This document shows, piece after piece, positions 6,202 through 12,409 of a stretch of DNA of 12,409 bases. Position 1 is the first letter of the stretch. The number at the start of each line of letters is the position of its first letter. The notes beneath the pieces were generated by a model. It saw only the letters and a list, made by a program, of their open reading frames with translations. It searched no databases and was not told where the DNA came from. The translations under genes were made by a program, and so were the position numbers. Source of the stretch: Candidatus Omnitrophota bacterium (lineage in GTDB: Bacteria > Omnitrophota > Gorgyraeia > Gygaellales > Profunditerraquicolaceae); the NCBI GenBank assembly GCA_026387255.1, contig JAPLMA010000076.1, forward strand, positions 1 through 12,409, read 5' to 3'.

Positions 6202-7092
6202 CTAACCTTTTTTTCTTAATTTCGGCTTAATTTCCGCGGCTGCCTTGGCGTGCGCCCTTTTCACAGCTGAGGCATCATCAGGCGGCTGGCTATCCTCAAC
6301 AATCTCTTCAATTTCTTTAATTTTAACCTCTTCTTCCGGAAGAACCTCAGTAGAAATATCAACCTTGACCTCTTCTACCTTAACCCCTTCCTGAGCAAGA
6401 TAGGACAGAAATTTCTTTCTTCCCTCGATAATCGTATCGGCGATAATCGAAACTACCGTGCGAATAGATTTAGTGGCATCATCGTTACCGGGAATAGGAT
6501 AATCTACCAAATCAGGATTGGAGTTAGTATCAATCAATCCAATGATTGGAATCCCCAGCCTGCGCGCTTCGCGTACCGCAGTCTCTTCTTTTTTGGTATC
6601 CACAACAAATGCTGCTTTGGGCATACGTTCCATAGGAACAATTCCTGAGAAATTTTTATTAAGTTTAGCCAGTTCTTTTTCCAGGCGCGCAATTTCCTTT
6701 TTAGTCAACTTCTCAAATGTCCCATCAGTACGCATCTTTTCAATATCCTTAAGGCGATTGATGCTTTTTTTGATGGTAGCGAAATTAGTCAACATACCGC
6801 CCGGCCAACGGTCAGTAACGTAATACATTCCGCTACGGATGGCTTCTTGTTTAATTACATCCTGAGCTTGCTTTTTAGTCCCCACAAAAAGGATGAATTC
6901 TCCTTTTGAGGTTATCTCCATTAAAAAATCCCGGGCAGCATTGATACACTCCTCGGTCTTTTCCAAATCAATAATGTAAATACCGCTTCTTGAGCCAAAA
7001 ATGAACTTCTTCATTTTGGGATTCCAGCGTTTAGTCTGGTGACCAAAATGTACACCCGCTTCTAAAAGTTGCTTGATTAAGTCTGATGGCAC
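6202..7092 (-). CDS. rpsB: 30S ribosomal protein S2 with a C-terminal extension
   Basis: S2 binds late to the small ribosomal subunit and tethers S1. Family motifs are EAGVHFGHQTKRWNPKM, YIIDLEKT, FVGTKKQA, DRWPGGMLTNF, RMPKAAFVVDTKKE and DTNSNPDLVDYPIPGNDDA (188-206). The S2 core ends near residue 233; about 60 further residues follow. This tail is first strongly acidic (repeated Glu, about 249-267), then turns basic and alanine/lysine-rich at the end. Total length is 296 against 230-260 in most bacteria. The start is GTG, with AAGGGGG nine bases upstream. It heads the translation block and has its own promoter at 7146-7173. Confidence 0.98.
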   Translation of the reverse strand: MPSDLIKQLLEAGVHFGHQTKRWNPKMKKFIFGSRSGIYIIDLEKTEECINAARDFLMEITSKGEFILFVGTKKQAQDVIKQEAIRSGMYYVTDRWPGGMLTNFATIKKSINRLKDIEKMRTDGTFEKLTKKEIARLEKELAKLNKNFSGIVPMERMPKAAFVVDTKKEETAVREARRLGIPIIGLIDTNSNPDLVDYPIPGNDDATKSIRTVVSIIADTIIEGRKKFLSYLAQEGVKVEEVKVDISTEVLPEEEVKIKEIEEIVEDSQPPDDASAVKRAHAKAAAEIKPKLRKKG

Positions 7093-7145
7093 GTCTTTAA
7101 TCCCCCTTCTTTTGGTTAATAATACAGTAAAAAGTTAATTGTGTA

Positions 7146-7173
7146 ATTATAGCAAAATTTTACCTATTTGCAA
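7146..7173 (-). promoter_or_regulatory. Sigma-70-type promoter for rpsB-tsf-pyrH-frr
   Basis: On the minus strand the -35 box TTGCAA (7173-7168) and a perfect -10 box TATAAT (7151-7146) are 16 bases apart, and TG one base before the -10 makes it an extended -10. Transcription should begin near 7139, giving a leader of about 46 bases that contains the AAGGGGG ribosome site. It sits in the 98-base gap below the msbA-like gene, so rpsB need not rely on read-through. Confidence 0.8.
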
Positions 7174-7190
7174 CTAATTTTAACTAGTTT

Positions 7191-8981
7191 TTATTTGTGT
7201 AACTCTTGCATTAAATGCAGCCGCTTATATAAACCGTCCCTCGCAATGAGTTCACTATGTGCACCCGATTCAACTATCACCCCTTTATCCAACACGACAA
7301 TCTTATGCGCGTTCCTTACCGTAGAAAGCCTGTGCGCAATTACAAATACCGTACGGCCCTGAATAAGCCGGTCCAAGGCCTCTTGAACAATACGCTCTGA
7401 CTCTGAATCCAACTGAGAAGTAGCTTCATCAAGTATTAAAATAGGCGGATTCTTAAGCAAGGCGCGCGCTATAGCAATTCTCTGGCGCTCACCCCCAGAA
7501 ATACGCACCCCCCGATCTCCAATCGTAGTATGATACCCTTGCGGCATCCGGCTAATAAAATCATGTGCATTAGCTTGAATGGCTGCCTGCTTAATCTCCT
7601 CATCAGTTGCACAAAGTTTACCGTATGCTATATTTGCCCTAATCGTATCATTAAAAAGAATTGTCTCCTGAGAGACAATCCCAATTTGCTGGCGTAACGA
7701 TTTTAAAGTAACCTCTCTAATATCTGTACCATCAATACATATTTTGCCTTTCTTAGGATCGTAAAAACGCGGAATTAAATCTAAAAGCGTCGTTTTTCCC
7801 GTACCGCTGGGGCCGACAATAGCTAACATCGAACCATAAGGAACATCTAAGGAAATCCCTTTGAGGACTTGATTATCCTCATAATTAAACCAAACATCGC
7901 TAAAAACTATATTCTGCTTAAACTCCTTTAATTGGCGGGCAGAAAGGGTATCTACTACGCTGGGCTTAGCATCTAAAACTTCATAAATACGCTCACTAGC
8001 GGCCGCGGCCTGCTGATTCAAGGAAGCTACTTGACTTAATTTCTTAAATGGCCTGATTGTAGATAAAAGCGACCCGATAAACAATCCAAAAATACCAAAA
8101 GAAATTTTTCCGGCAATCACTTCCTTGCCACCAAGCACAAAAACTAACACTCCGGCAATGCAGCCGACAATTTCGGTAACCGGGCTCAAAAGAAGCGTAC
8201 GCTTGATAGACTTCATTGATATCTTATAATAATCATTATTCACTCTATTAAACTTATTTATTTCATATTCTTCCATATTAAAAGCTTTTACGATACGCGC
8301 GCCAGAAATAGTTTCATAAAGTATAGAATTGGTATCTGCTGCCTTCTCCTGTGAAGCTTTAGATAGCTTTCTGAGCTTCTTGCCTACTACGCTAATTAAA
8401 TAACCTAAAAGTGCTAGAGGTGGAAGAATAAAAACAACAAACTTTGCATAAATAAACAAGGTTAAAGAGAAAAAAATAACCACCTGTAAACCCTGGTACA
8501 CTAAATCCGTTGAGCCATATGAAACAGCATTTTCCACAATCCTGGCATCATTGGTAATCCGCGACATCATCTCTCCGCCGCGCTTATGCGTAAAATAATC
8601 CAAAGAGAGTGACTGGAATTTAGTATAAAGCTTGGCTTTTATATCCCTGACAATACACTGGCCGATATCAGACATTAAATAACTTTGCCAGAAACCAAAC
8701 AGTCCCTTAAGGGTAAACAGCAGGACGATAGCGATAGCCATATAGTTCAGCAGCGCTGCGGGAGTAAAACTATTGATTTTATCCACAAAGTCCGATAAAA
8801 ACAAGGGTAACTTAGTAGGGATAATGATTTTTTTATTAGTGAGAACTTTATCCGCCAAAGGGACCATCATGGCTAGGGATACTCCGTCAAAGATGGCCGA
8901 GAACCCCATGCAGATAGTAGCGATCGTAAACTTTCCTGCATATGGCTTAATAAATTTCAGTAACTTCAGATAATCCTTCAT
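7191..8981 (-). CDS. msbA: MsbA-like ABC transporter (lipid A/lipid flippase type), fused membrane and ATPase domains
   Basis: Half-transporter of the type I ABC exporter family, 596 residues (E. coli MsbA is 582), working as an inner-membrane homodimer. Residues 1 to about 320 hold six predicted membrane helices, near 18-38, 78-100, 160-180, 182-200, 268-286 and 294-310. The ATPase domain shows Walker A GPSGTGKTT (390-398), Q-loop Gln438, signature ISGGERQ (494-500), Walker B ILILDEA ending at Asp518/Glu519, and the H-loop His550. The usual LSGGQ signature reads ISGGE, a common variant. The lipid A role is inferred from divergent linkage to lpxB; sequence alone cannot exclude a drug or other lipid exporter. 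The ATG has AAAGG six bases upstream and a good promoter above it. Confidence 0.9.
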   Translation of the reverse strand: MKDYLKLLKFIKPYAGKFTIATICMGFSAIFDGVSLAMMVPLADKVLTNKKIIIPTKLPLFLSDFVDKINSFTPAALLNYMAIAIVLLFTLKGLFGFWQSYLMSDIGQCIVRDIKAKLYTKFQSLSLDYFTHKRGGEMMSRITNDARIVENAVSYGSTDLVYQGLQVVIFFSLTLFIYAKFVVFILPPLALLGYLISVVGKKLRKLSKASQEKAADTNSILYETISGARIVKAFNMEEYEINKFNRVNNDYYKISMKSIKRTLLLSPVTEIVGCIAGVLVFVLGGKEVIAGKISFGIFGLFIGSLLSTIRPFKKLSQVASLNQQAAAASERIYEVLDAKPSVVDTLSARQLKEFKQNIVFSDVWFNYEDNQVLKGISLDVPYGSMLAIVGPSGTGKTTLLDLIPRFYDPKKGKICIDGTDIREVTLKSLRQQIGIVSQETILFNDTIRANIAYGKLCATDEEIKQAAIQANAHDFISRMPQGYHTTIGDRGVRISGGERQRIAIARALLKNPPILILDEATSQLDSESERIVQEALDRLIQGRTVFVIAHRLSTVRNAHKIVVLDKGVIVESGAHSELIARDGLYKRLHLMQELHK

Positions 8982-9005
8982 CTTTTACCTTTCTTTAAGA
9001 AGGTT

Positions 9006-9034
9006 ATTTTAACATATCCCCTTAACCATGGCAA
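9006..9034 (-). promoter_or_regulatory. Sigma-70-type promoter for the msbA-like gene
   Basis: On the minus strand TTGCCA (9034-9029) and TAAAAT (9011-9006) are separated by exactly 17 bases. The predicted start is near 8999, leaving an 18-base leader that includes the GAAAGGT ribosome site. It forms one half of a divergent promoter pair with the promoter at 9204-9232. Confidence 0.7.
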
Positions 9035-9084
9035 ACCTTTTTATTGCATTTAATGACTTTTATATGCTTGAGACCCCTCTCTCT

Positions 9085-9112
9085 GTAGGGAACAGGCATG
9101 CCTGTTCCCTAC
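9085..9112. repeat. 28-bp perfect palindrome in the divergent msbA/oxidoreductase intergenic region
   Basis: GTAGGGAACAGGCA (9085-9098) is followed without a gap by its exact reverse complement (9099-9112), and the symmetry stops at the flanking bases. It is far more GC-rich than the AT-rich DNA around it. No T-tract follows on either strand, so it is not an obvious terminator. It may be a dispersed palindromic (REP-like) element or, given its place between two promoters, a dimeric operator. Confidence 0.85.
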
Positions 9113-9203
9113 TATTGCTATTTTACCTACCGAGGCAAAAGCCGAAAAGCTAATGTCAGCCGCCAAAAATACAAAAGGTCATCAACATGTCTTTATATTT
9201 TAG

Positions 9204-9232
9204 TTGAAAGTAAGCTTACACTTTGCTATGAT
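9204..9232 (+). promoter_or_regulatory. Sigma-70-type promoter for the oxidoreductase-lpxB operon
   Basis: TTGAAA (9204-9209) and TATGAT (9227-9232) are spaced by exactly 17 bases, both one mismatch from consensus. The usual start seven bases after the -10 falls on 9239, the A of the oxidoreductase ATG. There is no Shine-Dalgarno upstream of that ATG, which agrees with a leaderless or near-leaderless mRNA. Confidence 0.72.
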
Positions 9233-9238
9233 TAGTTT

Positions 9239-10156
9239 ATGAATAAACTCAGAATAGGCGTAATCGGAGTAGGGCATTTAGGCAGTATTCACGCTAAGCT
9301 ATATAAAGAAAGCCCAAATTGCCAACTCATGGGCTTATGCGACAGGAATCAAGAATCTTTAAACCAAGCTTGTTCTAATTTAAAAGTAGCCGGATATACT
9401 AACTATCAAGAACTCTTTAATAAAGTTGACGCGGTAAGCATTGCTGTACCCACTTCATTGCATCATAAAGTTGCCGCAGAGTTCCTTAAAGCAGGCATCC
9501 ACACTCTGGTTGAGAAACCTTTTACCCTTACCTTAAAAGAAGCTGACGATCTGATTAAGATCGCCGCTAAAAATAAACTTACCCTCCAGGTCGGCCACAT
9601 CGAAAGATTTAATTCCGCATTCGCCGCTACCTTAAAAATTATTAAAACACCGAAATTTATCGAATGCCACCGGCTCTCCAGCTTCCCCAACCGTTCACTG
9701 GATGTGGGAGTAGTGCTTGACATTATGATCCATGATATTGATATTGTTTTAGGATTAGTTAACTCTCCCTTAAAAAGAATTGATTCCGTAGGGGTAAATG
9801 TTCTAACTAAATTCGAAGATATTGCCAACGCCCGCCTAACTTTTAAAAATGGCTGTGTGGCTAACCTCACTGCCTCACGCGTATCTGATGATTCAATGCG
9901 TAAGATCCGCATCTTCCAAGAGGACACCTACATTTCCCTAGATTATAAAAACGCTGAAGCATCGGTTTACCGAAAGATTGACTTAAGAATAACTAAAGAG
10001 AATCTACCGATCGAAAAAGAACAACCTTTACAAAAAGAATTGGAATCGTTCATCACCTGCATAATCAATCAGGCCACCCCTCTGGTGGACGGTAAAGTTG
10101 CCCGGGACGCCTTAGCCGTTGCCCTGGAAATCCAAAAACAAATATGGCGCAAATAA
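9239..10156 (+). CDS. Gfo/Idh/MocA-family NAD(P)-dependent oxidoreductase of the lipid A cluster
   Basis: 305 residues with the two-domain Gfo/Idh/MocA layout. The Rossmann loop GVIGVGHLGSIHA starts at residue 7, the catalytic-lysine motif EKP is at 92-94 (Lys93), GHIERFN follows at 119-125, and the second active-site motif DIMIHDIDI is at 161-169 (His165, Asp166). Family members oxidise or reduce sugar hydroxyls with NAD(P). Its stop overlaps the lpxB start by 13 bases, so the pair is one operon. GnnA, which oxidises UDP-GlcNAc at C3 on the way to amide-linked lipid A, belongs to this family; a GnnA-like role is therefore attractive, but it is inferred from context. No GnnB aminotransferase is in the window, so the substrate is open. 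The Rossmann motif begins at once after the ATG, which fixes the start. Confidence 0.92.
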   Translation: MNKLRIGVIGVGHLGSIHAKLYKESPNCQLMGLCDRNQESLNQACSNLKVAGYTNYQELFNKVDAVSIAVPTSLHHKVAAEFLKAGIHTLVEKPFTLTLKEADDLIKIAAKNKLTLQVGHIERFNSAFAATLKIIKTPKFIECHRLSSFPNRSLDVGVVLDIMIHDIDIVLGLVNSPLKRIDSVGVNVLTKFEDIANARLTFKNGCVANLTASRVSDDSMRKIRIFQEDTYISLDYKNAEASVYRKIDLRITKENLPIEKEQPLQKELESFITCIINQATPLVDGKVARDALAVALEIQKQIWRK

Positions 10157-11283
10157 AAAATATCTTTATTGTCTGCGGAGAGCCCTCCGGAGATACCCTG
10201 GCCGGAAATCTTGTAAAAGAAATTCAAAAGATTGAGCCGCAAATAAAATTTTCCGGCGTAGGAGGTTTACAACTAGCTAAAACCGGCGCAGAAATTTTCT
10301 ACAATATTAGCAACCTTTCCGTCATGGGTTTTTTTGATGTTTTAAAAAAACTTCCTCGCTTCCTAGAATTAAAAAAAATAATCCTGAAACGAATTAACAC
10401 CCATCAGCCTGATTGTCTAATTTTAGTTGATTTTTCTGGTTTTAACCTACGCTTGGCGCAAGCCATCAATAAACGCATACCAGTTATCTATTATGTCAGC
10501 CCTCAAGTTTGGGCTTCCCGGGAAGGTAGAATAAATAGTATAAAAAAATTTATCTCTAAAATGGTTGTTCTTTTTAAATTTGAGGAAGAGTTTTATAAAA
10601 AACGGGGGATTCAATCAACCTATGTCGGCCATCCTTTAATAGACCTGGCAAAACCAACATTACGGAAACAGGAATTTTTAGATAATTACCAAATTTCTCC
10701 TGACAAAAAAATTATTGCCCTGCTTCCCGGATCACGTATACAAGAAATAAAAATAATGCTGCCCTTGATGCTCGAAGCTGCCAAGCTTATTCATGGAACA
10801 ATCTCACAAACACAATTTATTATCGCCAAGGCTTCTAATCTAGATACGCAAATATATTTAAACGAATGTAAAAAATTTAATTTAGATGTAAAAATTATCG
10901 ATGGACTTACTTATGATTGCCTAAATAATGCCGACGCAAGCATGGTCTGCTCAGGAACAGCTACTTTAGAGGCAACAATTATGCAAAAACCTTTTGTAAT
11001 CATATATAAAACTAATATTCTTAATTATCTGCTTTATCGACCACAGCTAAAGATTCCTTACATCGGCATGGTCAACATTGTGGCCGGAAAAGAAATTGTT
11101 CCAGAATTTATTCAGTTTAAAGCTAAGCCAAAGATGATCGCAAATTCGATTCTTAAATTTCTGCAAGACCCCAGTTCCTCTGTCCGATTAAGTCAAGATC
11201 TGTTAAAAGTAAAAAATGACCTCGGTGAACCTGGGGCTGCCCAGCGCGCCGCAAGATTAATTCTGAATTTTCTCCAAAAATAA
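10144..11283 (+). CDS. lpxB: Lipid-A-disaccharide synthase
   Basis: LpxB joins UDP-2,3-diacylglucosamine and lipid X to make the beta-1,6 disaccharide of lipid A at the inner face of the cytoplasmic membrane. It is a GT-B-fold enzyme of family GT19. The 379 residues match the family (E. coli 382). Motifs in order are CGEPSGD (11-17), GVGG (38-41), the catalytic-region VDFSGFN (95-101, Asp96 corresponding to E. coli Asp98), YYVSPQVWASREGR (116-129), YVGHPL (160-165), LLPGSR (193-198), CSGTATLEA (269-277) and VNIVAGKEIVPEFIQ (310-324). The usual VWAW reads VWAS here. Its start overlaps the upstream oxidoreductase. It is the last gene of the plus-strand operon; lpxK and kdtA are not adjacent. 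Confidence 0.97.
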   Translation: MAQIKNIFIVCGEPSGDTLAGNLVKEIQKIEPQIKFSGVGGLQLAKTGAEIFYNISNLSVMGFFDVLKKLPRFLELKKIILKRINTHQPDCLILVDFSGFNLRLAQAINKRIPVIYYVSPQVWASREGRINSIKKFISKMVVLFKFEEEFYKKRGIQSTYVGHPLIDLAKPTLRKQEFLDNYQISPDKKIIALLPGSRIQEIKIMLPLMLEAAKLIHGTISQTQFIIAKASNLDTQIYLNECKKFNLDVKIIDGLTYDCLNNADASMVCSGTATLEATIMQKPFVIIYKTNILNYLLYRPQLKIPYIGMVNIVAGKEIVPEFIQFKAKPKMIANSILKFLQDPSSSVRLSQDLLKVKNDLGEPGAAQRAARLILNFLQK

Positions 11284-11292
11284 TCAAGTTTA

Positions 11293-11362
11293 GATAATGG
11301 GTGGCTTGGGTGTTTTCGTAGCGCGTCAGCGCAAGAAAATACCCAAGACAGGACCCATTATC
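11293..11362. repeat. 70-base nested inverted repeat in the convergent gap between lpxB and the M48 protease gene
   Basis: The outer arms GATAATGGGT (11293-11302) and ACCCATTATC (11353-11362) are perfect complements. Inside them CTTGGGTGTTTTC (11305-11317) pairs with GAAAATACCCAAG (11335-11347) with a single G-U. The tip holds GCGC-GTCA-GCGC (11321-11332), a third short stem. Only small internal loops separate the stems. It occupies nearly all of the 87 bases between the two convergent stops. It lacks a U-tract on either strand, so it would be an unusual bidirectional terminator; a dispersed repeat or structured RNA is also possible. Confidence 0.8.
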
Positions 11363-11370
11363 CTATTACG

Positions 11371-12409
11371 CTAATATGACTTTGCTATTTTTATCCGCTC
11401 ATTAATCGGCGGATGAGTAAAAAAGAGGAATTTAATTATTGGATGGGGATTTCGATCAGCAAGATTTTGCTCAGCCAACTTCTCCATCAGGCTGATAAAC
11501 GCCGCTTTGGCGCCGGTAACTTTAAGCGCCAACAGATCCGCCTCTTTTTCAAACCTACGGCTAAAGTATGCTTCCAAAGGCTGCATGATAATCCCAAAAA
11601 GTATAAAATAAAGAAAAACTAATGGCAGACTGGATAAATGCTTAAGAGAATTTAATTTAAATATCCCTAAGCTATAAACACTGGTCTTAAAAATCAGATA
11701 AAATAACCCCAGAGTTACTAATGAATTTAAGGCGATCAGTTTAATTATATGCTTAAGTCGATAATGCGCAAATTCATGCGCCAGAATTACCTCAACCTCA
11801 TCATGAGTATATTTATCTTTTAAGGTATCCGCCAAGAGCACGCGCTTGGTTTTACCCATACCCGTAAAAGCGGCATTGCCTTTAAGTGTTTTTTTACTTA
11901 AATCAATCTCTGAGACTTCCATTAGTTTAATCTGCATTTTAACCGCTAAATTAAAAATTTTCTGACGCAAAACTTCATCTTCTAGCTTTTTGTACTTAAA
12001 AAATAACGGGATAATTAAAACTGGGGCCAATTTAGCTAAAACTACGCTAAAAACTATCCAAAAGATAGAAATTACCAACCACCATTGATTAAACCTACCC
12101 AAGATCCAGTAAAAAGATAAAATCAAGATTAAAGAAAGTATATAAGCCAATACCCCGGACTTTAGCTGATCCGCCACCCAAGCCCCTGTTCTTTGTTTAG
12201 AGAGGTTAAATTTATGCTCCAAAGTAAAACTCGTATAAAAATTAAGCGGAAAATTCAATAAATAGTAGAGAAACAAAATAACCAATAAATACACGCCAAT
12301 TAATAAATAATTAGGCCAGCCGAAACTTTTAAGAAAGTCCTCTAAAAATAAAGAAAGCCCTGATCCTAAAAAAATTAGAAGCAGAGCTATGCTATAAACC
12401 GTATCAATT
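11371..12409 (-). CDS. Ste24-like M48-family membrane metalloprotease, N-terminus cut by window edge
   Basis: Integral-membrane zinc protease of peptidase family M48A (CAAX-protease/Ste24 type). The zinc motif HEFAH is coded at 11764-11778, and the third ligand glutamate is in the segment FEKEAD at about 11536-11550. The C-terminus carries the typical THPPINERI. At least six hydrophobic segments are visible: four before the zinc motif and two between it and the third ligand. The frame stays open to the window edge, giving 345 residues; the family is usually 400-430, so roughly 60-80 N-terminal residues are missing. In bacteria without prenylated proteins such enzymes probably act in membrane-protein quality control, as HtpX does. 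It is convergent with lpxB and separated by the nested hairpin. The substrate cannot be told. Confidence 0.93.
   Translation of the reverse strand, partial: IDTVYSIALLLIFLGSGLSLFLEDFLKSFGWPNYLLIGVYLLVILFLYYLLNFPLNFYTSFTLEHKFNLSKQRTGAWVADQLKSGVLAYILSLILILSFYWILGRFNQWWLVISIFWIVFSVVLAKLAPVLIIPLFFKYKKLEDEVLRQKIFNLAVKMQIKLMEVSEIDLSKKTLKGNAAFTGMGKTKRVLLADTLKDKYTHDEVEVILAHEFAHYRLKHIIKLIALNSLVTLGLFYLIFKTSVYSLGIFKLNSLKHLSSLPLVFLYFILFGIIMQPLEAYFSRRFEKEADLLALKVTGAKAAFISLMEKLAEQNLADRNPHPIIKFLFFTHPPINERIKIAKSY

Noticed and set aside
9131..9164. GGC-rich segment with a GGCAAAAGCC mini-hairpin, considered as a riboswitch fragment
   Set aside because: It lies upstream of the predicted TSS at 9239 and does not match a c-di-GMP or other aptamer consensus I can recall.
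9040..9178. Stop-free minus-strand stretch across the palindrome, as a possible decayed gene
   Set aside because: It is only about 45 codons, has no recognisable motif, contains the palindrome and has no plausible start; both msbA and the oxidoreductase have their own promoters around it.
9463..9927. A 154-residue minus-strand reading frame
   Set aside because: It is antisense to the oxidoreductase gene, whose Rossmann, EKP and HDID motifs are intact in the plus frame.
12292..12294. GTG as the start of the M48 protease
   Set aside because: The frame continues upstream without a stop to the window edge and encodes a further hydrophobic segment typical of Ste24-like proteins, so the GTG is an internal valine and the gene is partial.

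Overview
The window is AT-rich, densely packed bacterial DNA. lpxB and an msbA-type flippase point to a didermic (Gram-negative) bacterium making lipid A. A membrane-anchored YvcK/GlmR, an HPr with a KSIMG serine site, a short EF-Ts and the order of the genes suggest an uncultured PVC-like lineage such as Omnitrophota. That placement is inference from gene content and style. Elusimicrobiota or a deltaproteobacterial-type lineage are alternatives, and a phylogeny of RpsB, PyrH and LpxB would decide. Every gene found is chromosomal housekeeping. I see no transposase, phage gene, toxin-antitoxin pair, CRISPR array or defence island.

Layout. From 1 to 3724 on the minus strand, read in the order of transcription, lie a fructose/Ntr-type EIIA, a membrane-anchored YvcK, HPr and enzyme I (its C-terminus cut by the window edge). 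From 3765 to 4219 on the same strand are three tRNAs, transcribed in the order Lys-UUU, Leu-UAG, Gly-GCC, with repeat-rich spacers. From 4288 to 7092, also minus, is the classic translation/nucleotide block rpsB-tsf-pyrH-frr, driven by a near-consensus promoter at 7146-7173. From 7191 to 8981, minus, is an msbA-like lipid exporter. A 257-base divergent intergenic region follows, with a promoter in each direction and a 28-bp perfect palindrome between them. From 9239 to 11283, plus strand, a Gfo/Idh/MocA-family oxidoreductase overlaps lpxB. A 70-base nested hairpin fills the convergent gap to a minus-strand Ste24-like M48 membrane protease, which runs off the right edge.

How the genes fit together. 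EI, HPr and EIIA form a soluble phosphorelay with no sugar permease in view, so it is probably regulatory. YvcK, a UDP-sugar-sensing regulator of envelope precursor metabolism in other bacteria, sits inside this cluster. The oxidoreductase, LpxB and the MsbA-like transporter form a divergent lipid A module: sugar-nucleotide modification (inferred), disaccharide synthesis and flipping. PyrH supplies UDP for the same UDP-sugar pools but belongs to the translation block by position.

Nothing here is a clearly new multi-gene system. The most interesting signals are non-coding: a degenerate heptanucleotide array after frr, a 14-bp tandem plus inverted repeat between two tRNAs, the 28-bp palindrome, the nested hairpin at 11293-11362, and a promoter placed so that the oxidoreductase-lpxB mRNA would be leaderless.
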